Source: Streptomyces sp. OR43
Lineage (GTDB): Bacteria; Actinomycetota; Actinomycetes; Streptomycetales; Streptomycetaceae
Assembly (NCBI RefSeq): GCF_008042275.1
Contig: NZ_RDBK01000043.1
Location: 3,866,863-3,906,188, forward strand
Direction of reading: 5' to 3'
Length of the DNA stretch: 39,326 nucleotides
Part shown: piece after piece, positions 24,897 through 33,006 of the stretch
Layout of the letters: every line of letters begins with the position of its first letter
How positions within the stretch are numbered: the stretch's first letter is position 1
Program-made: the position numbers and the translations under genes
The notes under the pieces: generated by a model
What the model saw: the letters and a program-made list of their open reading frames with translations, nothing else
Told to the model about the DNA's origin: nothing
The model's database searches: none

Positions 24897-24908
24897 CGCC
24901 GTGTCAGG

Positions 24909-25445
24909 TCAGGCGCCGGACGGACGGCTGCCCATCGCCGCGGCGAACGAGTCGGCGTCCCCGTCGAATCCCCGTACCGTGTCGTGGAACAGCCAGACGC
25001 CCGAGGAGTCCCGTACGAACTCGGCGACGACGGCCGCCGTCGCCGTGGGGACCGTCGAGAAGTCGTCCTCGGCGAGGCTGGTGTATCCCTCACGGATCTG
25101 CACGCCGGTGCTGTCTATCGCCCCGAACGTCTTGTGGCCGTCGCGCTGCTGGATGGCGACACCGACGACGACCCGGGAGTACGCCTCCGAGAGCCGGTCC
25201 AGCTCCAGCGTCATGACCTCGTCGTACCCGAGGCCCTGACCGGTCCTGCTGTCGCGGTTCAGCGTGATCGTGCCGTCGGGCGCGCGGCTGTCGAAGTGCA
25301 CGAGGTACGCAGGGGCGCCGTACGGCTCCTCGGCCGGGTAGGTCGCCGCGATGATGTCGAGGTCGTTGGCGGGCTCGCCGTGAGGGCTGGGGTCCCACTT
25401 GACCCTGACCTCGACCTTCTCGATGTCCTTGTTGGGAGTGCTCAT
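24909..25445 (-). CDS. TerD-family calcium-binding stress protein
   Basis: A 178-residue cytoplasmic protein of the TerD/CABP family, linked to tellurite and general stress responses. The core runs from VEVRVKWDP to WLFHDTVRGF, with NDLDIIAATY, an Asp-rich metal site, then YLVHFDSRAPDGTITLNRDSRTG, LGYDEVMTLELDRLSEAYSRVVVGV, KTFGAIDSTGVQIRE, and VVAEFVRDSSGVWLF. Start ATG at 25445 follows AAGGAG about 9 bases upstream. It is a single TerD domain with no fused partner and no other ter genes adjacent; streptomycetes usually carry many such paralogues. The exact function is unknown. Confidence 0.88.
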   Translation of the reverse strand: MSTPNKDIEKVEVRVKWDPSPHGEPANDLDIIAATYPAEEPYGAPAYLVHFDSRAPDGTITLNRDSRTGQGLGYDEVMTLELDRLSEAYSRVVVGVAIQQRDGHKTFGAIDSTGVQIREGYTSLAEDDFSTVPTATAAVVAEFVRDSSGVWLFHDTVRGFDGDADSFAAAMGSRPSGA

Positions 25446-25585
25446 CGGGCTTCGCTCCTTCACGCGGGGCCGTCGCTCGGGGCCGTCGCTCCGGTTCTAT
25501 CACCCGATCATGTCGGTAACGGCCCCCGGAACCAACCGTCTTGGGGGCGAGGGGCGTAATCGGGCCACGTCAGGGGCGCGGTGTC

Positions 25586-26551
25586 TCAATGCGGGATCTG
25601 CCGCGGTGGACGCGTGCGCACCTCGTCCCGGAAGGCCGCGATCGCGCTGCTGACCTGACGCAGGAGGTGGGTGTGCTCGATGCGGTCGAGATAGAGACAG
25701 TTGCGGGCGACTCCCTCCAGTTCGAAGGCGAAGTACAGGGACATCAGCGGATTGACGAAGAGCTCGCTGTTGCTGGTGCGCGAGGTGAACCGGACATCTC
25801 CGAACTCTCCCCTGACCGCCGCGGCGATGGATCCGTTGACGATGCTCGGGTGATCGGGTGTGTGCTCCTGGGCATGGGCCACCGCGTCGACGAACAGCGC
25901 GCCCTCGCGGGTCGTGCGGGGCACGGAGAACGCGCCCAGATACGCGCCGTCGCGGTCGAGCGCGGCGATGTTCTCCAGGACGAGGCCGTGGCTCACACCG
26001 TGGTAGGCGTCGACGCCGAACCCGATGGAGACGACCAGGCGGTCCGGCCCCTCGATCGCGGCGAGCGCCGCGACGCTGGTCAGGTCCTCCTCCGGAGTGC
26101 CCAGACCGGATTCGTCGCCCCGCATCAGGATGTCCGTGCCGCCGTCGACGAGAACGACGGCGTCGATGTCGTACCGCTCGATCAGCGCGCGGTAGGCGTC
26201 GCGCAGCGGCTGGACGCCCGTACGGGACAGGGCGTGGACGCGGCCCGGGTAGCCGTGCAGGGTGAGCCACTGGGCGAGGGTCCGCTCCGGGAAGTACACC
26301 TGGTGGAGAGAGGTCTCCGGGGTGATGATGGCGAGGTCGGGGGCGATCCAGGAGTCGAGGGGGAGCCCTTCGAGTGCGCTGAAGGACAGATTGGCGAACT
26401 GCACCTGCTTGTTCCGGTGGATCAGGGAGAGCGCGAGGGGAAGCCCGGCGTAGATGTCGAAGCCGCCGCCCGCACCGGCGACGAGGATCCGTTCCGCCGA
26501 ATCGAGGCGGTCGAACAGGGGGTTGGTGTGCAGCGACGTCATGGCGATCAT
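25586..26551 (-). CDS. DUF1152 domain protein
   Basis: A 321-residue soluble protein of the DUF1152 family. It opens with a glycine-rich loop, ILVAGAGGGFDIYAGLPLALSL (about 21-42), that looks like a nucleotide-binding Rossmann turn. VVLVDGGTDILMRGDESGLGTPEEDLTS in the middle is the most conserved family stretch. It ends in a charged tail. Biochemical role is not known to me. Start ATG at 26551-26549 is preferred but the Shine-Dalgarno site is weak; ATG 26542-26540 gives MTSLHTN. It is divergent from the DUF4937 gene, with only about 80 bases between starts. Confidence 0.8.
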   Translation of the reverse strand: MIAMTSLHTNPLFDRLDSAERILVAGAGGGFDIYAGLPLALSLIHRNKQVQFANLSFSALEGLPLDSWIAPDLAIITPETSLHQVYFPERTLAQWLTLHGYPGRVHALSRTGVQPLRDAYRALIERYDIDAVVLVDGGTDILMRGDESGLGTPEEDLTSVAALAAIEGPDRLVVSIGFGVDAYHGVSHGLVLENIAALDRDGAYLGAFSVPRTTREGALFVDAVAHAQEHTPDHPSIVNGSIAAAVRGEFGDVRFTSRTSNSELFVNPLMSLYFAFELEGVARNCLYLDRIEHTHLLRQVSSAIAAFRDEVRTRPPRQIPH

Positions 26552-26620
26552 TGTGCGATCACCCGTGACCGGTTCTGATGTACTCCGTCGGAGCGTGACC
26601 CACGCCACGTCCATCACCCG

Positions 26621-26632
26621 TACGATGATGCG
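26621..26632 (+). promoter_or_regulatory. -10 box of a probably leaderless DUF4937 transcript
   Basis: TACGAT at 26621-26626 is 6 bases before the GTG at 26633, with no Shine-Dalgarno sequence. GTGACC at 26595-26600 could be a -35 with a long 20-base spacer. Confidence 0.5.
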
Positions 26633-27238
26633 GTGCTGGTCAAGTGGATTCGCTGCAGTGTGGGAGACCGTCGCGGTTTCGAGCGGGGGCAGCGGAAGTG
26701 GGCGGGGCTGCTGGGTGAGCCGGGGTTCAGGGGCCAGGGCGGCGGCTGGAGCCGCAGCCGGCCGGAGGTGGCCCATGTCTTCGCGTTCTGGGAGAACAGG
26801 GTCTTCTACGACTCCTTCATGGCGCGCGGACACGACGCGCTGGCCGCGGCACAGGTCGGTACGTGCCACGACATCCAGGTCAAGCTGTTCGAGTACCGCT
26901 TCGACGTGAAGACCGGCTTCGAGCCCCACTTCACGGACGCGGACGTGGTCAGGGTGGCGCACAGCAAGGTGCACGAGGACCGTGTCGAGCACTTCGCGCT
27001 GATGCAGCGGCGGGTGTGGAATCCGGCGATGGCCGGATCGCCCGGAATGCTGCGCGGCGTGTTCGGAGAGGCGCCCGGGCACGAGTTCCTGGTCCTGTCG
27101 ATGTGGCAGTCCAGCGCGGAGCGCGGCAAGTACCGCCCGGCGAGTGCCGAGAGGCTCTCGCAGCGGGCACAGACCGAGGACGACGTGGTCTCGCTCGCCG
27201 GTGACGTCGTGCGGCTCGAACCGTCATGGACGGTGTGA
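26633..27238 (+). CDS. DUF4937 (YdbC-like) protein
   Basis: A 201-residue soluble protein. MLVKWIRCSVGDRRGFERGQ and GFRGQGGGWSRSRPEVAHVFAFWENRVFYDSFMARGHD match the DUF4937/YdbC family; the second half (VVRVAHSKVHEDRVEHFALMQRRVWNPAMAGSPGM ... FLVLSMWQSSAERGKY) looks like a second ferredoxin-like ABM-type unit, so the protein is likely a two-module alpha-beta barrel related to antibiotic biosynthesis monooxygenase folds. No catalytic residues can be named. The GTG start is immediately downstream of a TACGAT box, so the transcript is probably leaderless. Confidence 0.78.
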   Translation: MLVKWIRCSVGDRRGFERGQRKWAGLLGEPGFRGQGGGWSRSRPEVAHVFAFWENRVFYDSFMARGHDALAAAQVGTCHDIQVKLFEYRFDVKTGFEPHFTDADVVRVAHSKVHEDRVEHFALMQRRVWNPAMAGSPGMLRGVFGEAPGHEFLVLSMWQSSAERGKYRPASAERLSQRAQTEDDVVSLAGDVVRLEPSWTV

Positions 27239-27293
27239 CCGGCCGGCGCGGCCAGGGGTTGATGCGCGACATGCACCGTCGGGTTCCGGACAA

Positions 27294-27330
27294 TTGCTCG
27301 AACGGCGGCGACTCGATCTAGGGTCGGTAC
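27294..27330 (+). promoter_or_regulatory. Promoter of a probably leaderless histidine phosphatase transcript
   Basis: TTGCTC at 27294-27299 and TAGGGT at 27319-27324 (spacer 19) precede the ATG at 27331 by 6 bases. No ribosome binding site is present. Confidence 0.55.
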
Positions 27331-27990
27331 ATGGCAAGACCGCAACGCATTGTCCTCGTCAGGCACGGCGAGTCCGAGGGCAACGCCGACGACACCGTGT
27401 ACGAGCGCGAGCCCGACCACGCGCTGAGACTCACCCCGACCGGACTGCGGCAGTCCCGCGAGACCGGGGTGCGGCTGCGCGAACTCTTCGACGGGGAGCG
27501 GGTCAGCGTGTACGTCTCGCCCTACCGCCGGACGCACGAGACGTTCAGATCCCTCGGCCTGGACCTGGACCGGGTCAGGGTGCGGGAGGAGCCCCGGCTG
27601 CGCGAGCAGGACTGGGGGAACTGGCAGGACCGGGACGACGTGCGCCTCCAGAAGGCGTACCGGGACGCCTACGGACACTTCTTCTACCGCTTCGCGCAGG
27701 GCGAGTCCGGCGCGGACGTGTACGACCGGGTGGGCGCCTTCCTGGAAAGCCTGTACCGCAGCTTCGAGGACCCGGACCACCCGCCGAACGTGCTGATGGT
27801 CACGCACGGACTCACCATGCGGCTGTTCTGCATGCGCTGGTTCCACTGGTCCGTGGCCGAATTCGAATCGCTGTCCAATCCGGACAACGGGGAATCGCGG
27901 ACGCTGGTTCTCGGTAAGGACGGCCGCTACACGCTGGACAGGCCGTTCGAGCGCTGGCGCACCCCTGAGCCGTACGGCATCACCGGATAG
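27331..27990 (+). CDS. Histidine phosphatase family protein (phosphoglycerate mutase-like)
   Basis: A 219-residue phosphohydrolase. The phosphohistidine motif is RHGES at 11-15 (IVLVRHGESEGNADD), with Arg and Glu pocket residues in VYVSPYRRTHETFRSL and EEPRLREQDWGNWQ, and the second catalytic His in VLMVTHGLTMRLF. The WGNWQ and FYRFAQGESGADVYDRV stretches are typical of the actinobacterial branch close to yeast Det1/YDR051c-like phosphatases rather than glycolytic mutase. The substrate is unknown. The gene has a leaderless-type promoter and ends just 10 bases before the start of the ADP-ribosylglycohydrolase gene. Confidence 0.88.
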   Translation: MARPQRIVLVRHGESEGNADDTVYEREPDHALRLTPTGLRQSRETGVRLRELFDGERVSVYVSPYRRTHETFRSLGLDLDRVRVREEPRLREQDWGNWQDRDDVRLQKAYRDAYGHFFYRFAQGESGADVYDRVGAFLESLYRSFEDPDHPPNVLMVTHGLTMRLFCMRWFHWSVAEFESLSNPDNGESRTLVLGKDGRYTLDRPFERWRTPEPYGITG

Positions 27991-28000
27991 AGTGGAAGCG
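27988..28000 (+). promoter_or_regulatory. -10 box overlapping the stop codon of the upstream gene
   Basis: TAGAGT at 27988-27993 begins with the TAG stop of the histidine phosphatase gene and lies 7 bases before the ATG at 28001. With no clear ribosome binding site, it suggests a leaderless internal promoter. Confidence 0.45.
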
Positions 28001-28897
28001 ATGACCGAATCCGCTTCCGACCCGCGCTTCGAACGCGCCCTTGCCAGCCTGCGTGGCCTCTCCGTGGGGGACGCCCTGGGCTCCCAGTTCTTCGTGCCCG
28101 CCCACTATCCACTCCTGAAGGACCGCGCCCTGCCCGCGGGGCACTGGCAGTGGACCGACGACACCGAGATGGCCGCCTCGGTCCTGGCCGTGCTGCGGAA
28201 GCACGGCCGCATCGACCAGGACGCGCTCGCCCGCTCCTTCGCGGTGCACCACGACTTCGACCGGGGGTACGGCCCCGCCGTGAACCGCCTGCTCAGGCTG
28301 GTCCGGGAAGGCGGGGACTGGCGCGAACTGGCCTCCGCGCTCTTCCAGGGCCAGGGCTCGTGGGGCAACGGCTCGTCGATGCGCATCGCACCGCTCGGCG
28401 CCTGGTACGCGGACGACCCCGAACAGGCCACGCACCAGGCCGAGATCTCCTCATACACCACGCATCAGCACCGGGAAGCCGTCGTGGGCGCCATGGCGGT
28501 CGCGGCGGCCGCCTCGCTCGCGGCGTCGCCCACCGGCCCGCCGACGCCGGGGGACCTCCTGGACGGCGTGATCGCGCTCGTGCCGCGCAGCGCGGTCGGC
28601 GCCGGGCTGCGCAGGGCCCGCGACATGCTGGACTACAAGGACGCGGGCACGGTCGCCGCGGTCCTCGGCAACGGGCGCCGTACGAGCGCGCACGACACGG
28701 TTCCCTTCGCTCTCTGGTCCGCTGCACGCAGTCTCGGCGATTTCGAGCAGGCCTTCTGGGTGACCGCCCAGGCCGGCGGCGACGTCGACACGACGTGTGC
28801 GATCGTCGGCGGAGTGGTGGCGTCGGGCGCGGCGGGCGCACCACCGGCCGAATGGACGGCCCGGACGGAAGAACTGCCGGACTGGATGCTGCGGTAG
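28001..28897 (+). CDS. ADP-ribosylglycohydrolase (DraG/ARH family)
   Basis: A 298-residue all-helical hydrolase that removes ADP-ribose from modified protein or nucleic acid, using two Mg ions. Metal motifs: WTDDTEM (51-57, with Thr52-Asp53-Asp54-Thr55), GNGSSMRIAPLG (122-133) and GGDVDTTCAIVGGVVA (259-274, Asp261 and Asp263). The N-terminal GLSVGDALGSQFF is typical. The target in this cell is unknown and no ADP-ribosyltransferase or nitrogenase gene is nearby. A longer frame from GTG 27992 is possible, but ATG 28001 fits the TAGAGT box better. It may be cotranscribed with the phosphatase as well. Confidence 0.9.
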   Translation: MTESASDPRFERALASLRGLSVGDALGSQFFVPAHYPLLKDRALPAGHWQWTDDTEMAASVLAVLRKHGRIDQDALARSFAVHHDFDRGYGPAVNRLLRLVREGGDWRELASALFQGQGSWGNGSSMRIAPLGAWYADDPEQATHQAEISSYTTHQHREAVVGAMAVAAAASLAASPTGPPTPGDLLDGVIALVPRSAVGAGLRRARDMLDYKDAGTVAAVLGNGRRTSAHDTVPFALWSAARSLGDFEQAFWVTAQAGGDVDTTCAIVGGVVASGAAGAPPAEWTARTEELPDWMLR

Positions 28898-28952
28898 GCC
28901 ACATTCCGCCCTGGAGTGGAGGTCGGGGTGGGCTGTTTTCCGCCGCCTCACT

Positions 28953-29100
28953 GATGGCGGAACGGCCCGGTTCCGCCCCGATCGGATGGCGGGACGGCCC
29001 GGTTCCGCCCCGATCGGATGGTGCGACGGCCCGCATTCCGGTCCCTACCGGACGGCGGGACGGCCCGGATTCCGCCCCCGACCGGATGGCGGGACAGGCC
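28953..29100. repeat. Tandem array of 32-34-base hairpin-forming units
   Basis: Four full units (28953-28984, 28985-29016, 29017-29050, 29051-29084) and a partial fifth (29085-29100). The core is GATGGCGGRACGGCCCGGTT followed by CCGCCCCGATCG, and most units fold as GGCGGAAC-ggcccg-GTTCCGCC. In unit 2 an A-to-G change leaves a G-T wobble, so pairing is kept. Units 1 and 2 differ at one base, suggesting recent amplification. Confidence 0.8.
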
Positions 29101-29144
29101 GCCCTCCGTGCTTGACTGTCACGGAACTGCCACAGCGTCGCCCC

Positions 29145-29163
29145 TGACGGCTGACAGCCGTCA
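29145..29163. promoter_or_regulatory. Short perfect inverted repeat near the DUF4173 promoter region
   Basis: TGACGGCT-GAC-AGCCGTCA, followed 8 bases later by the candidate -10 TACTCT. It could be an operator or simply a small stem. Confidence 0.35.
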
Positions 29164-29288
29164 CGGGGGGTTACTCTTTCGGCCACGCCGCCCTCGGTGA
29201 TCATCACGACGGGTGCGCACCGAATGAGACGCCGGGGGGCCGCGCTGCCCAGGGCTCGCGCGAGCGGATCCCGGTGGGGAGGGGTCCC

Positions 29289-31187
29289 GTGTCAGATCAC
29301 ACGCCAGAATCACCCCGGCAGGAGCCTGCGCCCAGCGCACCGGAGGCAGCCGAGCCGGTGCCCGCGGAGGGCCCGCCATCCGTGGAGGCCGGGCCGGCCG
29401 GGATACCGGCGGAGCCGGCCGGTGCCACGCGGTCGGAGAAGGTCGCCGGTGCGCCGGCAGCCGGCACGTCCCGGCCCGAGGGCGTCGACGCGGCGCCGGC
29501 GGGAGACGCGGCACACGGGCCCGCCCGAGCCCCGCAGCCGCCCGGGAGACCCGCGGTCCCCCAGCCGCGGGACATCGGACCGCAGCCTCCGAAGGTACCG
29601 GCCTACGCTCAACAGGCACGGCCGCCGCAGCCCAATCCGTGGGGGCAGCCCAGGCAGGCACCGGCACCTTCGGAGCTCTCGCGGCTCCGCCCGGTCAAGC
29701 CGGGAGCCATTCCGGGCGCCACGCTCTGGGCCGTACTCGCCACGGGGCTGCTCAGTGCCCTGCTGCTCGGCGAGGGCATCGGTCTGAATCTGCTCGTCGT
29801 GGCGTTCACCGCAGCGCTCGCGGCGTACTTCGCCGCCCGCGCGACGGCCCGCCGACTGCGCCCCTGGACCGCGGTCTGGGCGGTCGGCGGGCTGGCCCTG
29901 CTTGTTGTCCCGGCACTCCGCGACGCCGGCTGGCCGAGCTTCCTCGCCATCGTGTCCGCGTTCGCGCTCGGATCCCTCGCGCTGCACGGCAGCCGCAGCT
30001 GGCTCGGGATATTCCTCGGATCGCTGGGGCTGCTCACATCCGTCGCCGAGTCGCTGGGCTGGGGCGCCCGGGGTGTCCGTGAGCGGATGGCGGGTTCCCG
30101 GGGGCACTGGGGTGTGGTCTTCCGGTCCACGGTCGTGGCGGTCGTGCTGCTCATCGTGTTCGGGGCGCTTTTCGCCAGCGCCGACGCGGCGTTCGCCGAC
30201 GTACTCGGCAGCCTGATGCCCGATGTGTCCGTCGGTGACAGCCCGTGGCGGTTCTTCCTCGGCGTGCTCGGCCTCGTCGGCGCGCTCGCCGCCGCGTACA
30301 CCGCGGCAGCCCCCGTGCGCTGGGACGGTCTGACGGTCCGCCCGGGCAAGGCGCGGGGCCGTCTGGAATGGGCCCTGCCGCTGGTCGTCCTGAACCTGCT
30401 CTTCGCCGCCTTCCTCGCCATCCAGCTCACGGTGCTGCTCGGCGGATACGACAAGGTGATGGCCGAGACCGATCTCAGCTACTCCCAGTACGCCCGCGAG
30501 GGGTTCTGGCAGCTGCTCTGGGCCACGCTGCTCACCCTGCTGGTCATCGCGCTCGCGCTGCGCTGGGCGCCGCGCGGCGGAGCACGCGACCGTACGCTCG
30601 TCCGCGGAGTGCTCGGCACGCTGTGCCTGCTCACGCTCGTCGTCGTCGCCTCCGCGCTGCGGCGTATGGACCTCTACGTCGACGCGTACGGCCTGACCAG
30701 GCTGCGGATCTCCGTGGCGGCGGTCGAGCTGTGGCTCGGCGTGGTCCTCGTGCTGATCATGGCGGCCGGGGTCTTCGGCGCCAGAATGCTGCCGCGGGCC
30801 GTTGCGGCGAGCGCGGCCGTCGGCGTCCTGGCGTTCGGGCTCCTCTCGCCCGACGGCCTGATTGCGGAGCAGAACGTCGCGCGATACGACCGCCATCACT
30901 CGATCGACGTCGAGTACCTCCGCGGCCTCTCGGCCGATGCCGTGCCGGCCCTCGACACCCTCCCGGAGCCCCTTCGCTCCTGCGCGCTGGAGGAGATCCA
31001 GCGGTCGCTGCGGAGTTCGGACGAACCCTGGTACGCCACCAGCTGGGGCGAGGCGAGGGCCCGCGACATCCTCGGGGACTGGGATCCCGGCTACCGCACC
31101 AGGGACTGCAGCGGTCTCGGCTCGGGCGACAACGGGAGCGAACGCGGCGACGTGGACGATCCGTACGACCCCTACGACCCGTACTGA
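29289..31187 (+). CDS. DUF4173 polytopic membrane protein
   Basis: A 632-residue integral membrane protein. The first 140 residues are Pro/Ala/Glu-rich and probably cytosolic and disordered (SDHTPESPRQEPAPSAPEAA onward). About a dozen hydrophobic helices follow. The family marks are YSQYAREGFWQLLWATLLTLL and LRRMDLYVDAYGLTRLRIS. After the last helix a soluble domain begins with NVARYDRHHSIDVEYLRGLS and ends in a DDPYDPYDPY tail. GGGGAGGGG at 29276-29284 supports GTG 29289; the in-frame GTG at 29274 would overlap that site. The role of DUF4173 proteins is not established as far as I know. A strong hairpin terminator follows. Confidence 0.85.
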   Translation: MSDHTPESPRQEPAPSAPEAAEPVPAEGPPSVEAGPAGIPAEPAGATRSEKVAGAPAAGTSRPEGVDAAPAGDAAHGPARAPQPPGRPAVPQPRDIGPQPPKVPAYAQQARPPQPNPWGQPRQAPAPSELSRLRPVKPGAIPGATLWAVLATGLLSALLLGEGIGLNLLVVAFTAALAAYFAARATARRLRPWTAVWAVGGLALLVVPALRDAGWPSFLAIVSAFALGSLALHGSRSWLGIFLGSLGLLTSVAESLGWGARGVRERMAGSRGHWGVVFRSTVVAVVLLIVFGALFASADAAFADVLGSLMPDVSVGDSPWRFFLGVLGLVGALAAAYTAAAPVRWDGLTVRPGKARGRLEWALPLVVLNLLFAAFLAIQLTVLLGGYDKVMAETDLSYSQYAREGFWQLLWATLLTLLVIALALRWAPRGGARDRTLVRGVLGTLCLLTLVVVASALRRMDLYVDAYGLTRLRISVAAVELWLGVVLVLIMAAGVFGARMLPRAVAASAAVGVLAFGLLSPDGLIAEQNVARYDRHHSIDVEYLRGLSADAVPALDTLPEPLRSCALEEIQRSLRSSDEPWYATSWGEARARDILGDWDPGYRTRDCSGLGSGDNGSERGDVDDPYDPYDPY

Positions 31188-31206
31188 TCGCCGTAGCGCA
31201 TCGCAC

Positions 31207-31243
31207 CGGAAGCGGGCCGTCCCCTGGGGGCGGCCCGCTTCCG
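31207..31243. terminator. Terminator between DUF4173 and MFS genes
   Basis: Perfect 13-base stem, CGGAAGCGGGCCG with CGGCCCGCTTCCG, and an 11-base loop, 19 bases after the DUF4173 stop. Confidence 0.85.
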
Positions 31244-31381
31244 TTCGTCCGTACGGCGTCCCACCGTGCTTCCCCGTCGCGCGGGGGTTCCGTTCACACC
31301 CGCGCTTCTCTGCGGGGCGGCCGTCCGCACGCTCGGTTTCGGGACGCGGCCGACGGGCGGTCGGATCCAAACGGAACACCC

Positions 31382-32935
31382 CTAGGCCGCCGGCCCTCCT
31401 GCCGCCGCCTTTCCGCTCAGCGCCTCCAGGTCGCTCTTTCGCACCCGGATCACCACCAGCGCGGTCAGCAGGGCGAGTCCGGCCATGACCACCGCGGCGA
31501 GGAACGCGGTCGAGATGCCCTGGGAGAGCACCGCGTGCCCCCAGCTGCCGGGCAGCTCCTGCGTCTTGGCGAACTCCGCCTTCTGCTCCGGGGACGCCTG
31601 CGCAAGGAACTGCGGAACCTGCTTCTCCGCTTCGTTGCGGCTCGCCGTACCGAATACCGTGACCAGAATGGAGAGCCCCAGCGAACCGCCCACCTGCTGG
31701 CTCGCGTTCAGCAGGCTGGAGGCGGCCCCGGCCTCGTGCTGGGCGACTCCGGAGACCGCCGTCAGCGTGAGGGTCACGAAGTTCAGTCCCATGCCGAAGC
31801 CGAAGATGAGCATCGGGCCCAGGACACCGGACAGATAGCTGCTGTCGGGGGAGATGAACGTGAGCCAGAGCAGGCCCACGCCGGTGAACGCCGAGCCCGT
31901 GACCATGAACGGCTTGGGTCCGAGCACCGGAAGGAACCGTTGCGAGAGCCCCGCGCCCACGATGATCGCGACGGTCACGGGAAGGAACGCCAGGCCCGAT
32001 TCGATGGGGCTGTACGCCAGCACGTTCTGCACGAACAGCACGATGAAGAAGAACATGCCGAACATGGCCGCGGCCAGACTGAGCATGATCACATAGGTCC
32101 CGGAACGGTTGCGGTCGGCGAACATCCGCAGCGGAGTGATCGGTTCCTTGGCGCGCATCTCGATGAGGACGAAGGAGGCGAGCAGGATCACCGCGGCGCC
32201 GAACGAAGCCAGGGTCACCGAGTCCCGCCAGCCCTCCTCGGAAGCCCGGATGAAGCCGTACACGAGCGAGGCCATGCCAAGGGTCGAGGTCAGGGCACCC
32301 GAGATGTCGAAGCGGCCCGGATGCTTCTCGGACTCGTTGATGTACAGCGGCGCCAGGACCGCGATCAGGACGCCGATCGGCACGTTGACGAAGAAGACCC
32401 AGCGCCAGTCGAGCCATTCGGTGAGCAGCCCGCCCGCCAGCAGGCCGATCGCCCCGCCACCCGCGGACACGGCGGCGAAGACGCCGAACGCGCGGTTGCG
32501 CTCGGGACCTTCCGGGAACGTGGTGGTGATGAGGGCGAGCGAGGTCGGTGAGGCGATGGCCCCGCCGATGCCCTGGAGCGCCCGAGCCGCGAGCAACTGC
32601 CAGGGTTCCTGGGCGAATCCGCCCAGCAGCGAGGCCAGCGTGAAGACCAGGATGCCCGTCATGAAGACGCGGCGGCGGCCGAGGATGTCCCCCGCCCGCC
32701 CACCGAGCAGCAGCAGACCGCCGAAGGTGAGCGTGTAGGCGCTGAGGACCCAGGAGAGATCGGTGGTCGAGAAGCTGAGTGCATCCTGGATGTGCGGGAG
32801 GGCGATGTTGACGATCGTGGAATCGAGCACAACCATCAACTGGCAGGCGGCGATGACGGCCAGGGCGATCCCCGGGCGGCCCTGCTTTCGAGCGGCGCCC
32901 GGTGCGTCCTGTGCTTCTAACTGAGAGGTTGTCAC
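31382..32935 (-). CDS. MFS drug exporter, DHA2/EmrB-QacA type
   Basis: A 517-residue proton-coupled multidrug efflux transporter with about 14 membrane helices. Seen: VIAACQLMVVLDSTIVNIALPHIQ in helix 1 (motif D1, with the membrane Asp), GGRAGDILGRRRVF (motif A, loop 2-3), LLAARALQGIGGAIASPTSLALI (motif B region), and WRWVFFVNVPIGV, all hallmarks of the 14-helix DHA2 group. A hydrophilic C-terminal tail ends the protein. Start GTG at 32935 follows GGGGGA. It is divergent from a TetR gene, with two identical-type palindromes in between, so it is probably derepressed when the TetR protein binds a drug-like ligand. The native substrate is unknown. Confidence 0.92.
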   Translation of the reverse strand: MTTSQLEAQDAPGAARKQGRPGIALAVIAACQLMVVLDSTIVNIALPHIQDALSFSTTDLSWVLSAYTLTFGGLLLLGGRAGDILGRRRVFMTGILVFTLASLLGGFAQEPWQLLAARALQGIGGAIASPTSLALITTTFPEGPERNRAFGVFAAVSAGGGAIGLLAGGLLTEWLDWRWVFFVNVPIGVLIAVLAPLYINESEKHPGRFDISGALTSTLGMASLVYGFIRASEEGWRDSVTLASFGAAVILLASFVLIEMRAKEPITPLRMFADRNRSGTYVIMLSLAAAMFGMFFFIVLFVQNVLAYSPIESGLAFLPVTVAIIVGAGLSQRFLPVLGPKPFMVTGSAFTGVGLLWLTFISPDSSYLSGVLGPMLIFGFGMGLNFVTLTLTAVSGVAQHEAGAASSLLNASQQVGGSLGLSILVTVFGTASRNEAEKQVPQFLAQASPEQKAEFAKTQELPGSWGHAVLSQGISTAFLAAVVMAGLALLTALVVIRVRKSDLEALSGKAAAGGPAA

Positions 32936-32958
32936 TATGGGTCCCCCACAAGTGAATT

Positions 32959-32978
32959 AGTGAACGGATCCGTTCACT
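32959..32978. promoter_or_regulatory. TetR operator 1, perfect 20-base palindrome
   Basis: AGTGAACGGA paired with TCCGTTCACT. It lies 24 bases upstream of the exporter start, downstream of a minus-strand TTGACG (32988-32983), where bound repressor would block the promoter. Confidence 0.8.
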
Positions 32979-33006
32979 GTCGCGTCAACGTTAGTGAGTC
33001 CCCTTC

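Larger units (their letters stand above)
28898..29288. other. Intergenic region before the DUF4173 gene: repeat array, inverted repeat, possible promoter
   Basis: 391 bases with no accepted gene. From 28953 to 29100 lies a tandem hairpin array (listed separately). Then an 8-base inverted repeat with a 3-base loop (29145-29163) and a possible -10 TACTCT at 29172-29177 for the membrane protein gene. CTGACA at 29151-29156 resembles a -35 but leaves only 15 bases of spacer. Confidence 0.5.

Noticed and set aside
25586..26551. NAD-dependent deacetylase or other Rossmann enzyme as a firm call for the DUF1152 gene
   Set aside because: The glycine loop alone is not enough, and the rest fits DUF1152 with no known activity.
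28001..28897. ADP-ribosylation toxin-antitoxin pair (DarT/DarG-like)
   Set aside because: The hydrolase is DraG/ARH type, not a macrodomain, and neither neighbour looks like an ADP-ribosyltransferase.
28953..29100. CRISPR array
   Set aside because: The units are continuous with no unique spacers, differ in length, and no cas genes are nearby.
29310..32951. 1213-codon leftward frame over DUF4173 and MFS genes
   Set aside because: It runs across the terminator and out of frame with the real MFS gene; Arg/Gly-rich with no domain.
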